A DNA stretch of 35,332 bases from Sphingomonadaceae bacterium (GTDB taxonomy: Bacteria > Pseudomonadota > Alphaproteobacteria > Sphingomonadales > Sphingomonadaceae): positions 7,609 through 42,940 of the forward strand of contig JAHDBR010000016.1 of assembly GCA_020630295.1 (NCBI GenBank). Reading direction: 5' to 3'. A model generated the notes under the pieces. It ran no database searches, was not told the origin of the DNA, and was given only the letters and a program-made list of their open reading frames with translations. Below are positions 9,213 through 16,816 of this stretch, piece by piece; positions within the stretch are counted from its first letter, which is position 1; the number at the start of each line of letters is the position of its first letter. A program made the position numbers and the translations under genes.

Positions 9213-10247
9213 TTAACTATCCTCCCCGATATGGCATTGATTATCCGTAGTTTGGTCCGCATTGCATTTCCAGACACGAACCCAATCAATCACAAACTCT
9301 TTCGGGAAGCCTTCTTCGGAAACGCCTTTCAGACCGCGCTCCTCCGGCAAGCCTCCGCCAATGGCCAAGTTCAGAATTAAGTGAAAGGATTCGTCGAACG
9401 GTGCGTTCGGTTCGGATGAGGCGGTTGTGAACCAGTCCTCGGCTGATTTCCGGGCAAACACTTTGCCGTCAACCAACCAGACCATCTTCCCCTCGTTCCA
9501 GACGATCGAATAGGTATGAAAATCATCCAGCGAGCCAGGAAGTGCAATTTCTGTGCTGTTGAGGCTGTTATCCGGCCAGTTTCCGCCGAAATGCAACGTG
9601 CCAAGAATCGTATTCTCTTTCCCCCCGGGGCATTCGGCGCAAGGGACGCCTAGATTGACGGCCTCGAGAATATCTATTTCACCGGATGATGCCCATGGTC
9701 CGTATGCCTGATCTTCAGGCAGCATCCAGATTGCAGGCCAAGTGCCTTGCCCTTGCGGCAGCTTTGCCCGCACTTCGATCCAGCCATATTTCCATGCAGC
9801 CTTTCCCTTTGTGGTCAAACGAGCTGACGAAAATGGCTTGGTCTGTTGCGCATCAGGATTATCAGCATTTACGGCAAGATACGGCGGAAGGGCCGGGCCC
9901 GTGGACTGTTCCTTAATCGCCGTAATTACCAATTGGCCGTCGCGGACTGCAGCGTTACGCGGGTCATCGGTATAGCATTGACGTTCTTCGTTCCCACCAC
10001 CCCAGCAATCAATATCATAGCCCCATTTTGCGGGATCAATTTTGGTCCCGTCAAACTCGTCCGCCCAGGCAAGTGTCCACCCGGACTCTTCGCTTGGGGA
10101 ATAGGGTCCACCGGTTTCCGTGCGCTCGGCGGTTTCGATTACCTTGCTCGTCTCGATTTCTGTGCTGCCAGTACAGGCTGTCAGAAAGCCCGCCACCATA
10201 ATGGCTGAGGAGAGAGGTTTGATCAGGTTGAGTTTAGATATGTGCAT
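9213..10247 (-). CDS. GH16 endo-beta-1,3-glucanase (laminarinase) lipoprotein
   Basis: A 344-residue family 16 glycoside hydrolase, probably the laminarin-cutting enzyme. A type II signal ends in FLTAC (Cys25), and an acidic linker to about residue 52 follows. The catalytic jelly roll (about 57-330) carries the GH16 signature GEIDILEAVN, giving nucleophile Glu190, Asp192 and acid/base Glu195. The strand WADEFDG and the KYGWIEVRAKLPQGQGTWPAIWML block are characteristic of the bacterial laminarinase subgroup. The form with the extra residue between the second and third acidic positions of the motif is absent, so the exact subfamily needs comparison. It lies after a terminator that follows the receptor gene and is coupled to the downstream lacI gene. 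Beta-1,3 specificity is inferred from the subgroup; mixed-linkage glucan is an alternative. Confidence 0.92.
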   Translation of the reverse strand: MHISKLNLIKPLSSAIMVAGFLTACTGSTEIETSKVIETAERTETGGPYSPSEESGWTLAWADEFDGTKIDPAKWGYDIDCWGGGNEERQCYTDDPRNAAVRDGQLVITAIKEQSTGPALPPYLAVNADNPDAQQTKPFSSARLTTKGKAAWKYGWIEVRAKLPQGQGTWPAIWMLPEDQAYGPWASSGEIDILEAVNLGVPCAECPGGKENTILGTLHFGGNWPDNSLNSTEIALPGSLDDFHTYSIVWNEGKMVWLVDGKVFARKSAEDWFTTASSEPNAPFDESFHLILNLAIGGGLPEERGLKGVSEEGFPKEFVIDWVRVWKCNADQTTDNQCHIGEDS

Positions 10248-10270
10248 CGCGATGTCCCGGCTCCGGCTTT

Positions 10271-10292
10271 GGCTACCGCGAACAGGGTAGCC
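10271..10292 (-). promoter_or_regulatory. hairpin in the GH16 leader
   Basis: A perfect 7-bp inverted repeat (GGCTACC/GGTAGCC, 8-base loop) lies 23 bases before the GH16 start codon and just after the terminator of the receptor gene. It could stabilise the processed 5' end of the downstream mRNA or serve as a protein site. It has no T-run and is not itself a terminator. Confidence 0.4.
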
Positions 10293-10304
10293 ACTTGATC
10301 CAAA

Positions 10305-10340
10305 TAAAAGGCGGGCCCTTGCCGAAACAAGGACCCGCCT
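10305..10340 (-). terminator. intrinsic terminator between TonB receptor and GH16
   Basis: A 13-bp stem with a single mismatch (AGGCGGG.CCTTG arms at 10309-10321 and 10328-10340, 6-base loop) is followed on the minus strand by TTTTATTT. It starts 26 bases after the receptor stop codon. This is the clearest intrinsic terminator in the window and should reduce transcription of GH16-lacI relative to the receptor. Confidence 0.88.
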
Positions 10341-10365
10341 GTGCAGTCTGCAAATTCAGGTCCGT

Positions 10366-13300
10366 TTAGAAGTCGAAACGGGCCGTGAAAGTGAAGCGTC
10401 GGTCGTTCCGGAACGCAGAGCGACGTACGCGGGTGCCGTCAAAGTCGATGACCTGAGAGGTCTGGGTGACTTCGTCGAGCAGGTTTACCCCTTGTATACC
10501 GAGCTTGATTTGGTCGGTGACTGCAAAGAAGATCGACGCATCAAGCTGCCCTGTGGACTCGCCATAGATAGGCGAGAACGGGAAGATGACATCGCGCGGT
10601 GTCTGCAGGAAGTCGGAGCGCCAGTTATATGCCGCACGCGCCGATACTGGCCCTTTGTCATAGAACAGAACCGCGTTGACTGTATGCTTGGAAACACCGG
10701 CCAACGGTAGGTCACCAGCAAACGGACTTTGTTCAGCACCCAAGTTGGAGTTATTGAACGCGCCGCCATCGACATAGGTATATGTCAGCTGCGAACCCAA
10801 ACCATCCAGAGGACCAGGCAAGAAGTCATAAGCCTGCTGGTACGCGATCTCGATACCCTTCAATGTTCCGCCGTCACTATTGGTCGGACCGTTGATCAAC
10901 ACGTCAGTCGACGCGCCGCTCGGGCTTGTGAAGTTACGTACGGTTGCGCCGCCATTGATGATGCCTGAGATGTCTTTCAGGAAGCCAGTCACGGTCAGCG
11001 AGCCAATATCGGCCCAGTACCATTCGAACGACAGATCATAGTTCCACGATTCAACAGGGCGAAGAAGTCGGTTGCCTGTACCGATTGCAAAGAGCGGTCC
11101 GGTATCAAGCGTGCCGGCCGATCTCAAATTGCCGGTGTTATCGAAGATTGCACCACCGGTCCGGTAATCTGCCAGGTTGGGGCGCGAAATCCCTTTCGAG
11201 AAGCCGGCGCGAACGAGCATTCCGTTACCAAAATCCAACTTCGCGTTGAAGGATGGAAGCCAGTTTTCGTAAGTGATGTTCGAGTTATCTAGAACCTCCT
11301 CACCTGTGAAAATTGATCCAAACTCTGCCAAACGACTGACTGGCAAACTACAGAAGCCGGGCGCCTGTTGCCCTGGCTGAACATTAGCACAGGATTGCTG
11401 CAGTTCGGCTTCCGTAACATTGTTATCTCCGTTGCCGAAGAATTGACCAGTCGGATAAGTGATTGATCCGCCGCTTTGAACAGTGGTTTTTACGTAGCGT
11501 AAGCCGATATTACCATCGAGCTCGACACCGCCAAAATCGGTTCCGAAATCAAGCCGTCCGTAAGCTGCAAATGTCAGCTCATCCACGTCGGATATCTCGC
11601 CTGGGCCCCACACGCCGCCAGCAACATTATTGTTACGGGCGGAAATTGGGAACCAAGCGTTCGGTGTCAGTGTAAACGCCGTGATCGCATTCGCCTGCTG
11701 TGTGACTTCACCACTCAGATACTCGTCGACGACATTATCGCCGCCAAAGAAGAATGCCGAACCGTCACCAAAGGGTGTAGGCGCATTTCCGCGCTGGAAG
11801 TTGTCACCGAACGGGCTGCGTAGCTGTGCTGATTCCGGGAAATCGAACACGTACGCGCCGCCGCAACCGAATGCTTGGAAATCACCGCAGTTCCAATTGC
11901 CGCCACGACCCGTCCATGGAGCGCCGAGGTTACCCCAGTTGGAGAAGTTAGCGCTTCGCGTCACGCGGTTACGATCAGCCCAGCGTGCGCCAAACCGGGC
12001 CTGCTTGAAGAAGCCATCGTCGCTCAGGTCATATTCCATGTCAGCCCGCAAGCTGGTCAAATCGCCTTCGTTGGCAACCTGATTGTCGAGCAGGAACCAG
12101 TAGAAGGTCCGAGCGGGATCGTTGAAATAGCTCGCAGGAGAGCTGTCCGTTCCCGGCTCCAGGAACTGCACCAGCGGCGTTTCGCCGCTATTGTCGATGA
12201 ACAGATCAGTGTATGTTTGCATAGCACTGATGAAGCCGTCTTCGGTCCGGTCCGAGTTGATGTGCTGGACTTCGAAATTGAAACGCAGGCGGTCAGTCGG
12301 AGCCAGATCGATGTCAATCGAGAAGTCTTCTGTCTTCGCTTCGTCTTCACGCTGGAAACGCAGCAACTCGGTTGGAATACCGCGCCCGCCGTTGAATGGC
12401 TGGAACTGGGTAAGCGAACCGCTAACAAACTGGTTGCCGTCAAAAACAGGAGTGGTGCCTGGCACGACCGTCGGGAACAGATTGTCATCGTTCACCAGCG
12501 CCAGCACAGAGAATTCGTTCAACGTCGCTTCGGTTTCGGCACGCAGATATTCTAGCGTAACCAGCGCACGGCCATCGTTGCTTTCCCATTGACCCACGGC
12601 GGAAAACGCATTGCGGTCACGAGTCAGATTGGTCGTACGGACGCCGGCACCTTTTGGAACGAATACGGCGCCCGGTGGTGGGAATGTCGAATCGTCAAAA
12701 TTGGTGCCACCGGAAAAGCCGCCAGAACCCACAGCACGGACGCGGAAGCACGGCCCGTCAAGCGTATCTGCACGGTAGCAAGGGTCGGTTATTTGCGAGG
12801 CATCGGTGCGCGTTTTGAGTTCAGACTGCGAATAGGCCAGCTGAAGACCGAACGTTCCGATGTTCGAATCAAAGGTATTCGAACCGAGAATCGAGAAACC
12901 AGGCGACCATTCTTCCGCAAGGTCACCATAGTTGGCTTCGATAGAACCGGCGATCTTCAGGCCGTTCGTATCCAGTGGCTTGCGGGTGACCAGATTGACG
13001 GCACCGGAAATGTTACCTTCGAACATATCGGCGGTAACATTCTTAAATACTTCGACACGCCCCAGAAGTTCTGGCGATACATCGTTAAAGCTGAGCTCGC
13101 GGCCGCCATTGGCGGAGAAGATGTCTCGGCCGTTCAGGCTGGAAACCACGAAGGGCAGACCGCGGATAATAACGCCGGATCCTTCTACAGAGAAACGGTC
13201 CGGATCATCGCGTTGTTCAAAGCGGCTAATGTTGACACCGGGCACGCGCTGCAGCGCTTCTGCAACGGATCGGTCAGCCAGCGCGCCAATATCTTCTGCG

Positions 13301-13539
13301 GTAATAACGTCCACGAAGGTGTCGGCTTCGCGTTTGATTTCCTGCGCGGATTCTAGCGACGCACGGAAACCGCTGACGACAATTACGTCTTCGTCATCAA
13401 TGGCTTCTTCCTCCACCGCAGCGTCTTGCGCAACGGCGGTTCCCGCCATCGCCATAGACATGGCGATGGAAGATGCGGTGCCAAGTGCAAACTTGCGCAT
13501 GCTTGGCCGATTAGCTGAATAAAAAGTGTTGCGAGACAA
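10366..13539 (-). CDS. TonB-dependent outer-membrane receptor for oligosaccharides
   Basis: A 1057-residue outer-membrane transporter, the likely importer of glucan fragments. I chose the TTG at 13539: an AGGGAGGG ribosome site lies four bases upstream and the product has a normal signal peptide (AVA|Q cleavage after residue 37). ATG 13500 and a GTG at 13569 are weaker choices. A TonB-box-like stretch DVIVVSG (51-57) precedes the plug domain (AEDIGALADRSVAEALQRVPGV), and the 22-strand barrel ends in TARFDF, the usual aromatic C-terminus. The plug signature matches the large sugar-type receptors of Caulobacter and sphingomonads. It is the first gene of the minus-strand arm, has two predicted LacI operators in its leader and is followed by a strong terminator. 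Substrate is inferred from the adjoining GH16 and GH3 genes. Confidence 0.93.
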   Translation of the reverse strand: MSRNTFYSANRPSMRKFALGTASSIAMSMAMAGTAVAQDAAVEEEAIDDEDVIVVSGFRASLESAQEIKREADTFVDVITAEDIGALADRSVAEALQRVPGVNISRFEQRDDPDRFSVEGSGVIIRGLPFVVSSLNGRDIFSANGGRELSFNDVSPELLGRVEVFKNVTADMFEGNISGAVNLVTRKPLDTNGLKIAGSIEANYGDLAEEWSPGFSILGSNTFDSNIGTFGLQLAYSQSELKTRTDASQITDPCYRADTLDGPCFRVRAVGSGGFSGGTNFDDSTFPPPGAVFVPKGAGVRTTNLTRDRNAFSAVGQWESNDGRALVTLEYLRAETEATLNEFSVLALVNDDNLFPTVVPGTTPVFDGNQFVSGSLTQFQPFNGGRGIPTELLRFQREDEAKTEDFSIDIDLAPTDRLRFNFEVQHINSDRTEDGFISAMQTYTDLFIDNSGETPLVQFLEPGTDSSPASYFNDPARTFYWFLLDNQVANEGDLTSLRADMEYDLSDDGFFKQARFGARWADRNRVTRSANFSNWGNLGAPWTGRGGNWNCGDFQAFGCGGAYVFDFPESAQLRSPFGDNFQRGNAPTPFGDGSAFFFGGDNVVDEYLSGEVTQQANAITAFTLTPNAWFPISARNNNVAGGVWGPGEISDVDELTFAAYGRLDFGTDFGGVELDGNIGLRYVKTTVQSGGSITYPTGQFFGNGDNNVTEAELQQSCANVQPGQQAPGFCSLPVSRLAEFGSIFTGEEVLDNSNITYENWLPSFNAKLDFGNGMLVRAGFSKGISRPNLADYRTGGAIFDNTGNLRSAGTLDTGPLFAIGTGNRLLRPVESWNYDLSFEWYWADIGSLTVTGFLKDISGIINGGATVRNFTSPSGASTDVLINGPTNSDGGTLKGIEIAYQQAYDFLPGPLDGLGSQLTYTYVDGGAFNNSNLGAEQSPFAGDLPLAGVSKHTVNAVLFYDKGPVSARAAYNWRSDFLQTPRDVIFPFSPIYGESTGQLDASIFFAVTDQIKLGIQGVNLLDEVTQTSQVIDFDGTRVRRSAFRNDRRFTFTARFDF

Positions 13540-13605
13540 ATTACCCTCCCTGGATATCAATCTACACACCTTTGGCAGATGTGCTTGAGTTTCGAATAAG
13601 GAAGA

Positions 13606-13621
13606 TTGTGAGCGTTCACAA
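13606..13621. promoter_or_regulatory. predicted LacI operator 1 upstream of TonB receptor
   Basis: A 16-bp palindrome, TTGTGAGCGTTCACAA, with a single mismatch and the central CG of LacI-family sites. It lies about 67 bases before the receptor TTG start. Its centre is 21 bp, two helical turns, from the second copy, an arrangement that lets two dimers bind on the same DNA face. Confidence 0.8.
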
Positions 13622-13627
13622 GACTAA

Positions 13628-13642
13628 AATGAACGTTCACAA
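13628..13642. promoter_or_regulatory. predicted LacI operator 2 upstream of TonB receptor
   Basis: Sequence AATGAACGTTCACAA, with a perfect TGAACGTTCA core and a right half identical to operator 1. The pair probably overlaps the receptor promoter, although I could not fix clear -35 and -10 boxes there. Being upstream of both divergent arms, it could also influence the halogenase arm. Confidence 0.78.
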
Positions 13643-13987
13643 TCAGGCTTGTTGACGGTAATAATCTGTGCCTATTAGGCTTGGTAAGAAACCGTTCGGA
13701 GGCAGCCTGTTGCGCGATAGATTATTGAAAAATAGTCATAATGTAAGTTTCCCTTGGTGCCTTGCTTGTATCCGGCCGCGAAAACTATCACTGTATCAAG
13801 CTACGTTTACGTGGCGTTTTGGCGGTGAGACTTGCGCATAATGTCAATCAGAGTGGTAGAATTGTCACATTTGGAAATCTTGATTTGAGAATTTCCGTAT
13901 ATCGAAATATCGCTATAGGCCTGATGCACCTCGCGCACAGGTGGCGGACAGAAAGGGCTCGACCGGCCCGGAGAAGGGTGCACCCGA
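13643..13987. other. divergent intergenic region between receptor and halogenase genes
   Basis: No convincing gene. The stretch is AT-richer than its surroundings. On the plus strand a TTGACG at 13652 with TATTAG 15 bases later is a weak promoter candidate directly beside the operators; its -10 overlaps the 11-bp palindrome GCCTATTAGGC (13670-13680). Further on, an inverted repeat GGAAAT/ATTTCC (13873-13878 and 13891-13896) and a repeated ATATCG (from 13899) precede the halogenase start and could be sites for the second LacI protein. A 78-codon frame here has no ribosome site or family signal and overlaps the halogenase start. Confidence 0.5.
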
Positions 13988-15496
13988 ATGGCTATTAAGA
14001 ATATTGTGATTGTTGGCGGCGGTACTGCCGGATGGATGGCTGCTGCTGCCCTGTCGCGGCTGAAATCCGGTCACAATGTCTCTGTAAAACTGATCGAATC
14101 GGAACAGATCGGGACGGTCGGAGTGGGTGAGGCGACGATCCCGCCTTTTGTCGATTTCAACAGGCTTCTTGAAATTGACGAGCAGGAAATGCTGTCTGCC
14201 GTGCAGGGCACATTCAAGCTAGGCATTCAATTCGCTAATTGGGGCCAAAAAGGTGACAGCTACATTCACCCGTTCGGCAATTACGGATATGAAATTGATG
14301 GCGTCTCCTTCCACCATATGTGGCACCGCAACCGTGTCGCTGGGGACAAGCGCCCAATTCAAGTATTTAATCTTGAAACGATGGCGGCCCATTTCGGTAA
14401 ATTTGCCCGGACACAAGATTATCAGCGCGATGATCTTCCGCCGATGAATTATGCCTACCACATCGATGCAACGCGTTACGCGCGCTTTCTGCGTGACTAC
14501 GCCGAGAAACGCGGCGTCGAGCGGCGTGAAGGGCGGGTGGCCGATGTCACGTTGAACGCGGAGACAGGCTTCGTCGATTCGGTCACGATGGATGACGATG
14601 AAATCATCCCCGGCGATCTGTTTGTCGATTGCTCGGGCTTCCGGGGTTTGTTGATCGAGCAGGCGCTTGAAACGGGATATGAGGAATGGACGCACTACCT
14701 GCCTTGCAATCGCGCAGTAGCGCTGCCTTGTAAACGTGACGATGGTAGCCCGCCGCCGCCTTTCACAAAGGCCACGGCCCATTCGGCTGGCTGGCAATGG
14801 CAAGTGCCGCTACAGCACCGGAACGGCAACGGACACGTCTATTGCAGCGAATTCATGGAAGACGATGAAGCACACGATATTCTTGTAGCGAACATGGCTG
14901 GCAAGCCGCAGGCCGATCCGAATTTCCTGCGCTTTGTGACTGGCCGCAGAAAGAAGTTCTGGAACAAGAATGTCGTGGCTCTGGGACTGGCAGCGGGCTT
15001 CATGGAGCCGCTTGAGTCGACATCGATCCACCTGATCAATACCGGTATCAACAAGCTGATCGCACTGGCGTCGATGGACGGGATTACTCAGGCTCAGGAG
15101 GATGCATTCAATCGCCTGACGGGTAAAGAATATGAGCGTATCCGCGATTTCCTGGTCTTGCACTACAAAGCAACCAGCCGTGACGATTCAGAGTTTTGGA
15201 ATTACTGCCGCACGATGCCAGTACCCGATAGCCTGACCGAGAAGATGGACTTGTTCAGGCTCAACGGACAGATTTTCCGCGAAGATGACGAGCTGTTCAC
15301 TGAAACGAGCTGGGCTGCCGTGATGATGGGGCAGGGTGTCCAGATGAATGGCCACAATCCTATGGCGGACGCGTTGAAGGACCAGTCACTGACAAAGGAA
15401 TTTGACGAAATTGAGAAATCAATTCGTTTCCTGGTCCAGCATATGCCGTCGCATACAGATTATCTCGCTAAATATTGTCCATCGCCAGCTTTGTGA
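13988..15496 (+). CDS. flavin-dependent tryptophan-halogenase-like protein
   Basis: A 502-residue FAD-dependent enzyme of the tryptophan halogenase family (PF04820). The N-terminal FAD motif is VGGGTAGWMAAAAL (residues 9-22). Lys77 in GTFKLGIQF aligns with the catalytic lysine of PrnA-type halogenases, and Glu343 in MEPLESTSIHL with the catalytic glutamate region. The second signature, WxWxIP, is WQWQVP here (269-274), a conservative change. Known members use FADH2, O2 and halide to halogenate aromatics, but many members beside TonB receptors in Caulobacterales and Sphingomonadales have no known substrate; BrvH, an indole brominase, is one characterised relative of this type. It opens the plus-strand arm of the glucan locus and is followed 18 bases later by an MFS gene. 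Its role in sugar use is unknown, and it may not be a halogenase. Confidence 0.9.
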   Translation: MAIKNIVIVGGGTAGWMAAAALSRLKSGHNVSVKLIESEQIGTVGVGEATIPPFVDFNRLLEIDEQEMLSAVQGTFKLGIQFANWGQKGDSYIHPFGNYGYEIDGVSFHHMWHRNRVAGDKRPIQVFNLETMAAHFGKFARTQDYQRDDLPPMNYAYHIDATRYARFLRDYAEKRGVERREGRVADVTLNAETGFVDSVTMDDDEIIPGDLFVDCSGFRGLLIEQALETGYEEWTHYLPCNRAVALPCKRDDGSPPPPFTKATAHSAGWQWQVPLQHRNGNGHVYCSEFMEDDEAHDILVANMAGKPQADPNFLRFVTGRRKKFWNKNVVALGLAAGFMEPLESTSIHLINTGINKLIALASMDGITQAQEDAFNRLTGKEYERIRDFLVLHYKATSRDDSEFWNYCRTMPVPDSLTEKMDLFRLNGQIFREDDELFTETSWAAVMMGQGVQMNGHNPMADALKDQSLTKEFDEIEKSIRFLVQHMPSHTDYLAKYCPSPAL

Positions 15497-15502
15497 TTTA
15501 GG

Positions 15503-15528
15503 GCGCCGTCTGAGATGAAAGACGGCGC
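15503..15528 (+). promoter_or_regulatory. hairpin enclosing the MFS start codon
   Basis: A perfect 9-bp inverted repeat, GCGCCGTCT/AGACGGCGC, with an 8-base loop GAGATGAA. The ATG of the next gene (15515-15517) lies in this loop, and no other plausible start exists nearby. The structure could limit initiation or couple it to ribosomes finishing the halogenase gene, whose stop is 7 bases before the stem. No T-run follows, so it is not an intrinsic terminator. Confidence 0.65.
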
Positions 15529-16747
15529 GCGAATTCCCAAACATTTTGGCTGGACATACCCGCTCGCCCAGTTCGGTGCGCACCTCGCTTTTGTCCCGTT
15601 TTTCGGTCTGCTTTTTCCGCGCAGAATTGATGCGATCGCTGGCGAAGGGGCCGTAACCGAACTCAGCTGGGCGCTGTTAACTGGCGCAATTGTCGCCGGA
15701 ATAGCGCACATCGCGGCCGGCCACGCGGGCGATTTATGGCTCAGGCGGTTTGGCAGCCGGCGCGGGTTAATCGCCGCAGGATGGTTGATGCTGGTTGCCG
15801 CCTATGCCTGGCTGGCCTTGGCGCAAAGCCTGTCTATGATGATTTTGGCTGTCATCGCATTCCAGATTGCGCTCAATGTCTTATTCGCTCCCTTGGGAGC
15901 GTTACTGACCGATTATGTTCCCAATCAACGCAAAGGAACGCTGGCCGGGTGGAGCAATGCGGCGCTGCCTGTGGCTGGCATTGGCACTGCGGGACTGGCC
16001 TATCTTTTTCCGGCAGACAGCCCGGCGGCTTTTATGGTCACGGCCGCGGCAATCTCGGTCTGTGTACTGCCGTTGCTCCTCATCTGGTTGCCTGCAGAGA
16101 CACAGGTCCTTGCCTTCGAACGGGACGATGAAGTGGCAACCAATATGACTGTGCAACCGGCGATCCGTCATGACTTTGCCATTGCGTGGATAGCGCGGCT
16201 GCTTGTCCAGCTTGGCGGGGCGTTGGTGCTTGGATATCTATTTTCACTGCTTACCTTCCGCAGCGGAAATAACGGGTATCCGGAAACAGCATCAGCAGCA
16301 TTGATCATCCTGCCCTTTTTCGCGGCAGTTGCGGGCATCTCGGGCGCTCTGGTGGCCGGGCATATGTCCGATTTTCTTAAGCGGCGGCTCCGCCCGACTT
16401 CGGTTGCGGGCATAATTCTAACAGCGGCGCTGGTGTTGATGAGCCTGGAGACCTCATGGCTTGTCTTTCTGATCGCCTATTCCCTGTTTCACATTGGATT
16501 GACGGCCTTCATCACGGTGGATTCTGCTCTTGTTGCCCAATTGCTCGCTGGAAACGCACAGCGCGGAATGTGGCTGGGAATTATGAATCTGACCAACACT
16601 CTACCGGGCATATTCGGGCCTGTTCTGACACTGCTTGCCATAGGCGGACTATCCGGCCTTTCTGCGCTGCAGCTGGTGCTCACGGTTTCGGCTATTGGTG
16701 CGGCCTTGGCCAGTATCCTGATTACGCGCATTCGTTCAGTCCGTTAA
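15515..16747 (+). CDS. MFS transporter of the glucan locus
   Basis: A 410-residue inner-membrane protein with about 12 hydrophobic helices and the cytoplasmic loop motif GDLWLRRFGSRRGLI after helix 2, the standard MFS motif A pattern (G-[D]-x-x-x-R-x-G-x-R). A second copy of the loop, GHMSDFLKRRLRP, appears in the second half. It differs from the FHS transporter downstream of GH3 and belongs to a general sugar/drug-type MFS group. It follows the halogenase gene by 18 bases and precedes the second LacI gene by 69 bases, so it is probably cotranscribed with both. Likely substrates are glucose or short oligosaccharides; the sequence does not decide. Its start codon lies in a hairpin loop. Confidence 0.85.
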   Translation: MKDGARIPKHFGWTYPLAQFGAHLAFVPFFGLLFPRRIDAIAGEGAVTELSWALLTGAIVAGIAHIAAGHAGDLWLRRFGSRRGLIAAGWLMLVAAYAWLALAQSLSMMILAVIAFQIALNVLFAPLGALLTDYVPNQRKGTLAGWSNAALPVAGIGTAGLAYLFPADSPAAFMVTAAAISVCVLPLLLIWLPAETQVLAFERDDEVATNMTVQPAIRHDFAIAWIARLLVQLGGALVLGYLFSLLTFRSGNNGYPETASAALIILPFFAAVAGISGALVAGHMSDFLKRRLRPTSVAGIILTAALVLMSLETSWLVFLIAYSLFHIGLTAFITVDSALVAQLLAGNAQRGMWLGIMNLTNTLPGIFGPVLTLLAIGGLSGLSALQLVLTVSAIGAALASILITRIRSVR

Positions 16748-16816
16748 GGCCGCTTGGGACTTGCCCAATTTGCGCAGAACCGTGATAGAGCCGTAAACGG
16801 GAGAGCGAGAGATATA

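Noticed and set aside
13762-13998. 78-codon plus-strand frame before the halogenase
   Set aside because: It has no ribosome site or family signal, and it runs into the halogenase start out of frame.
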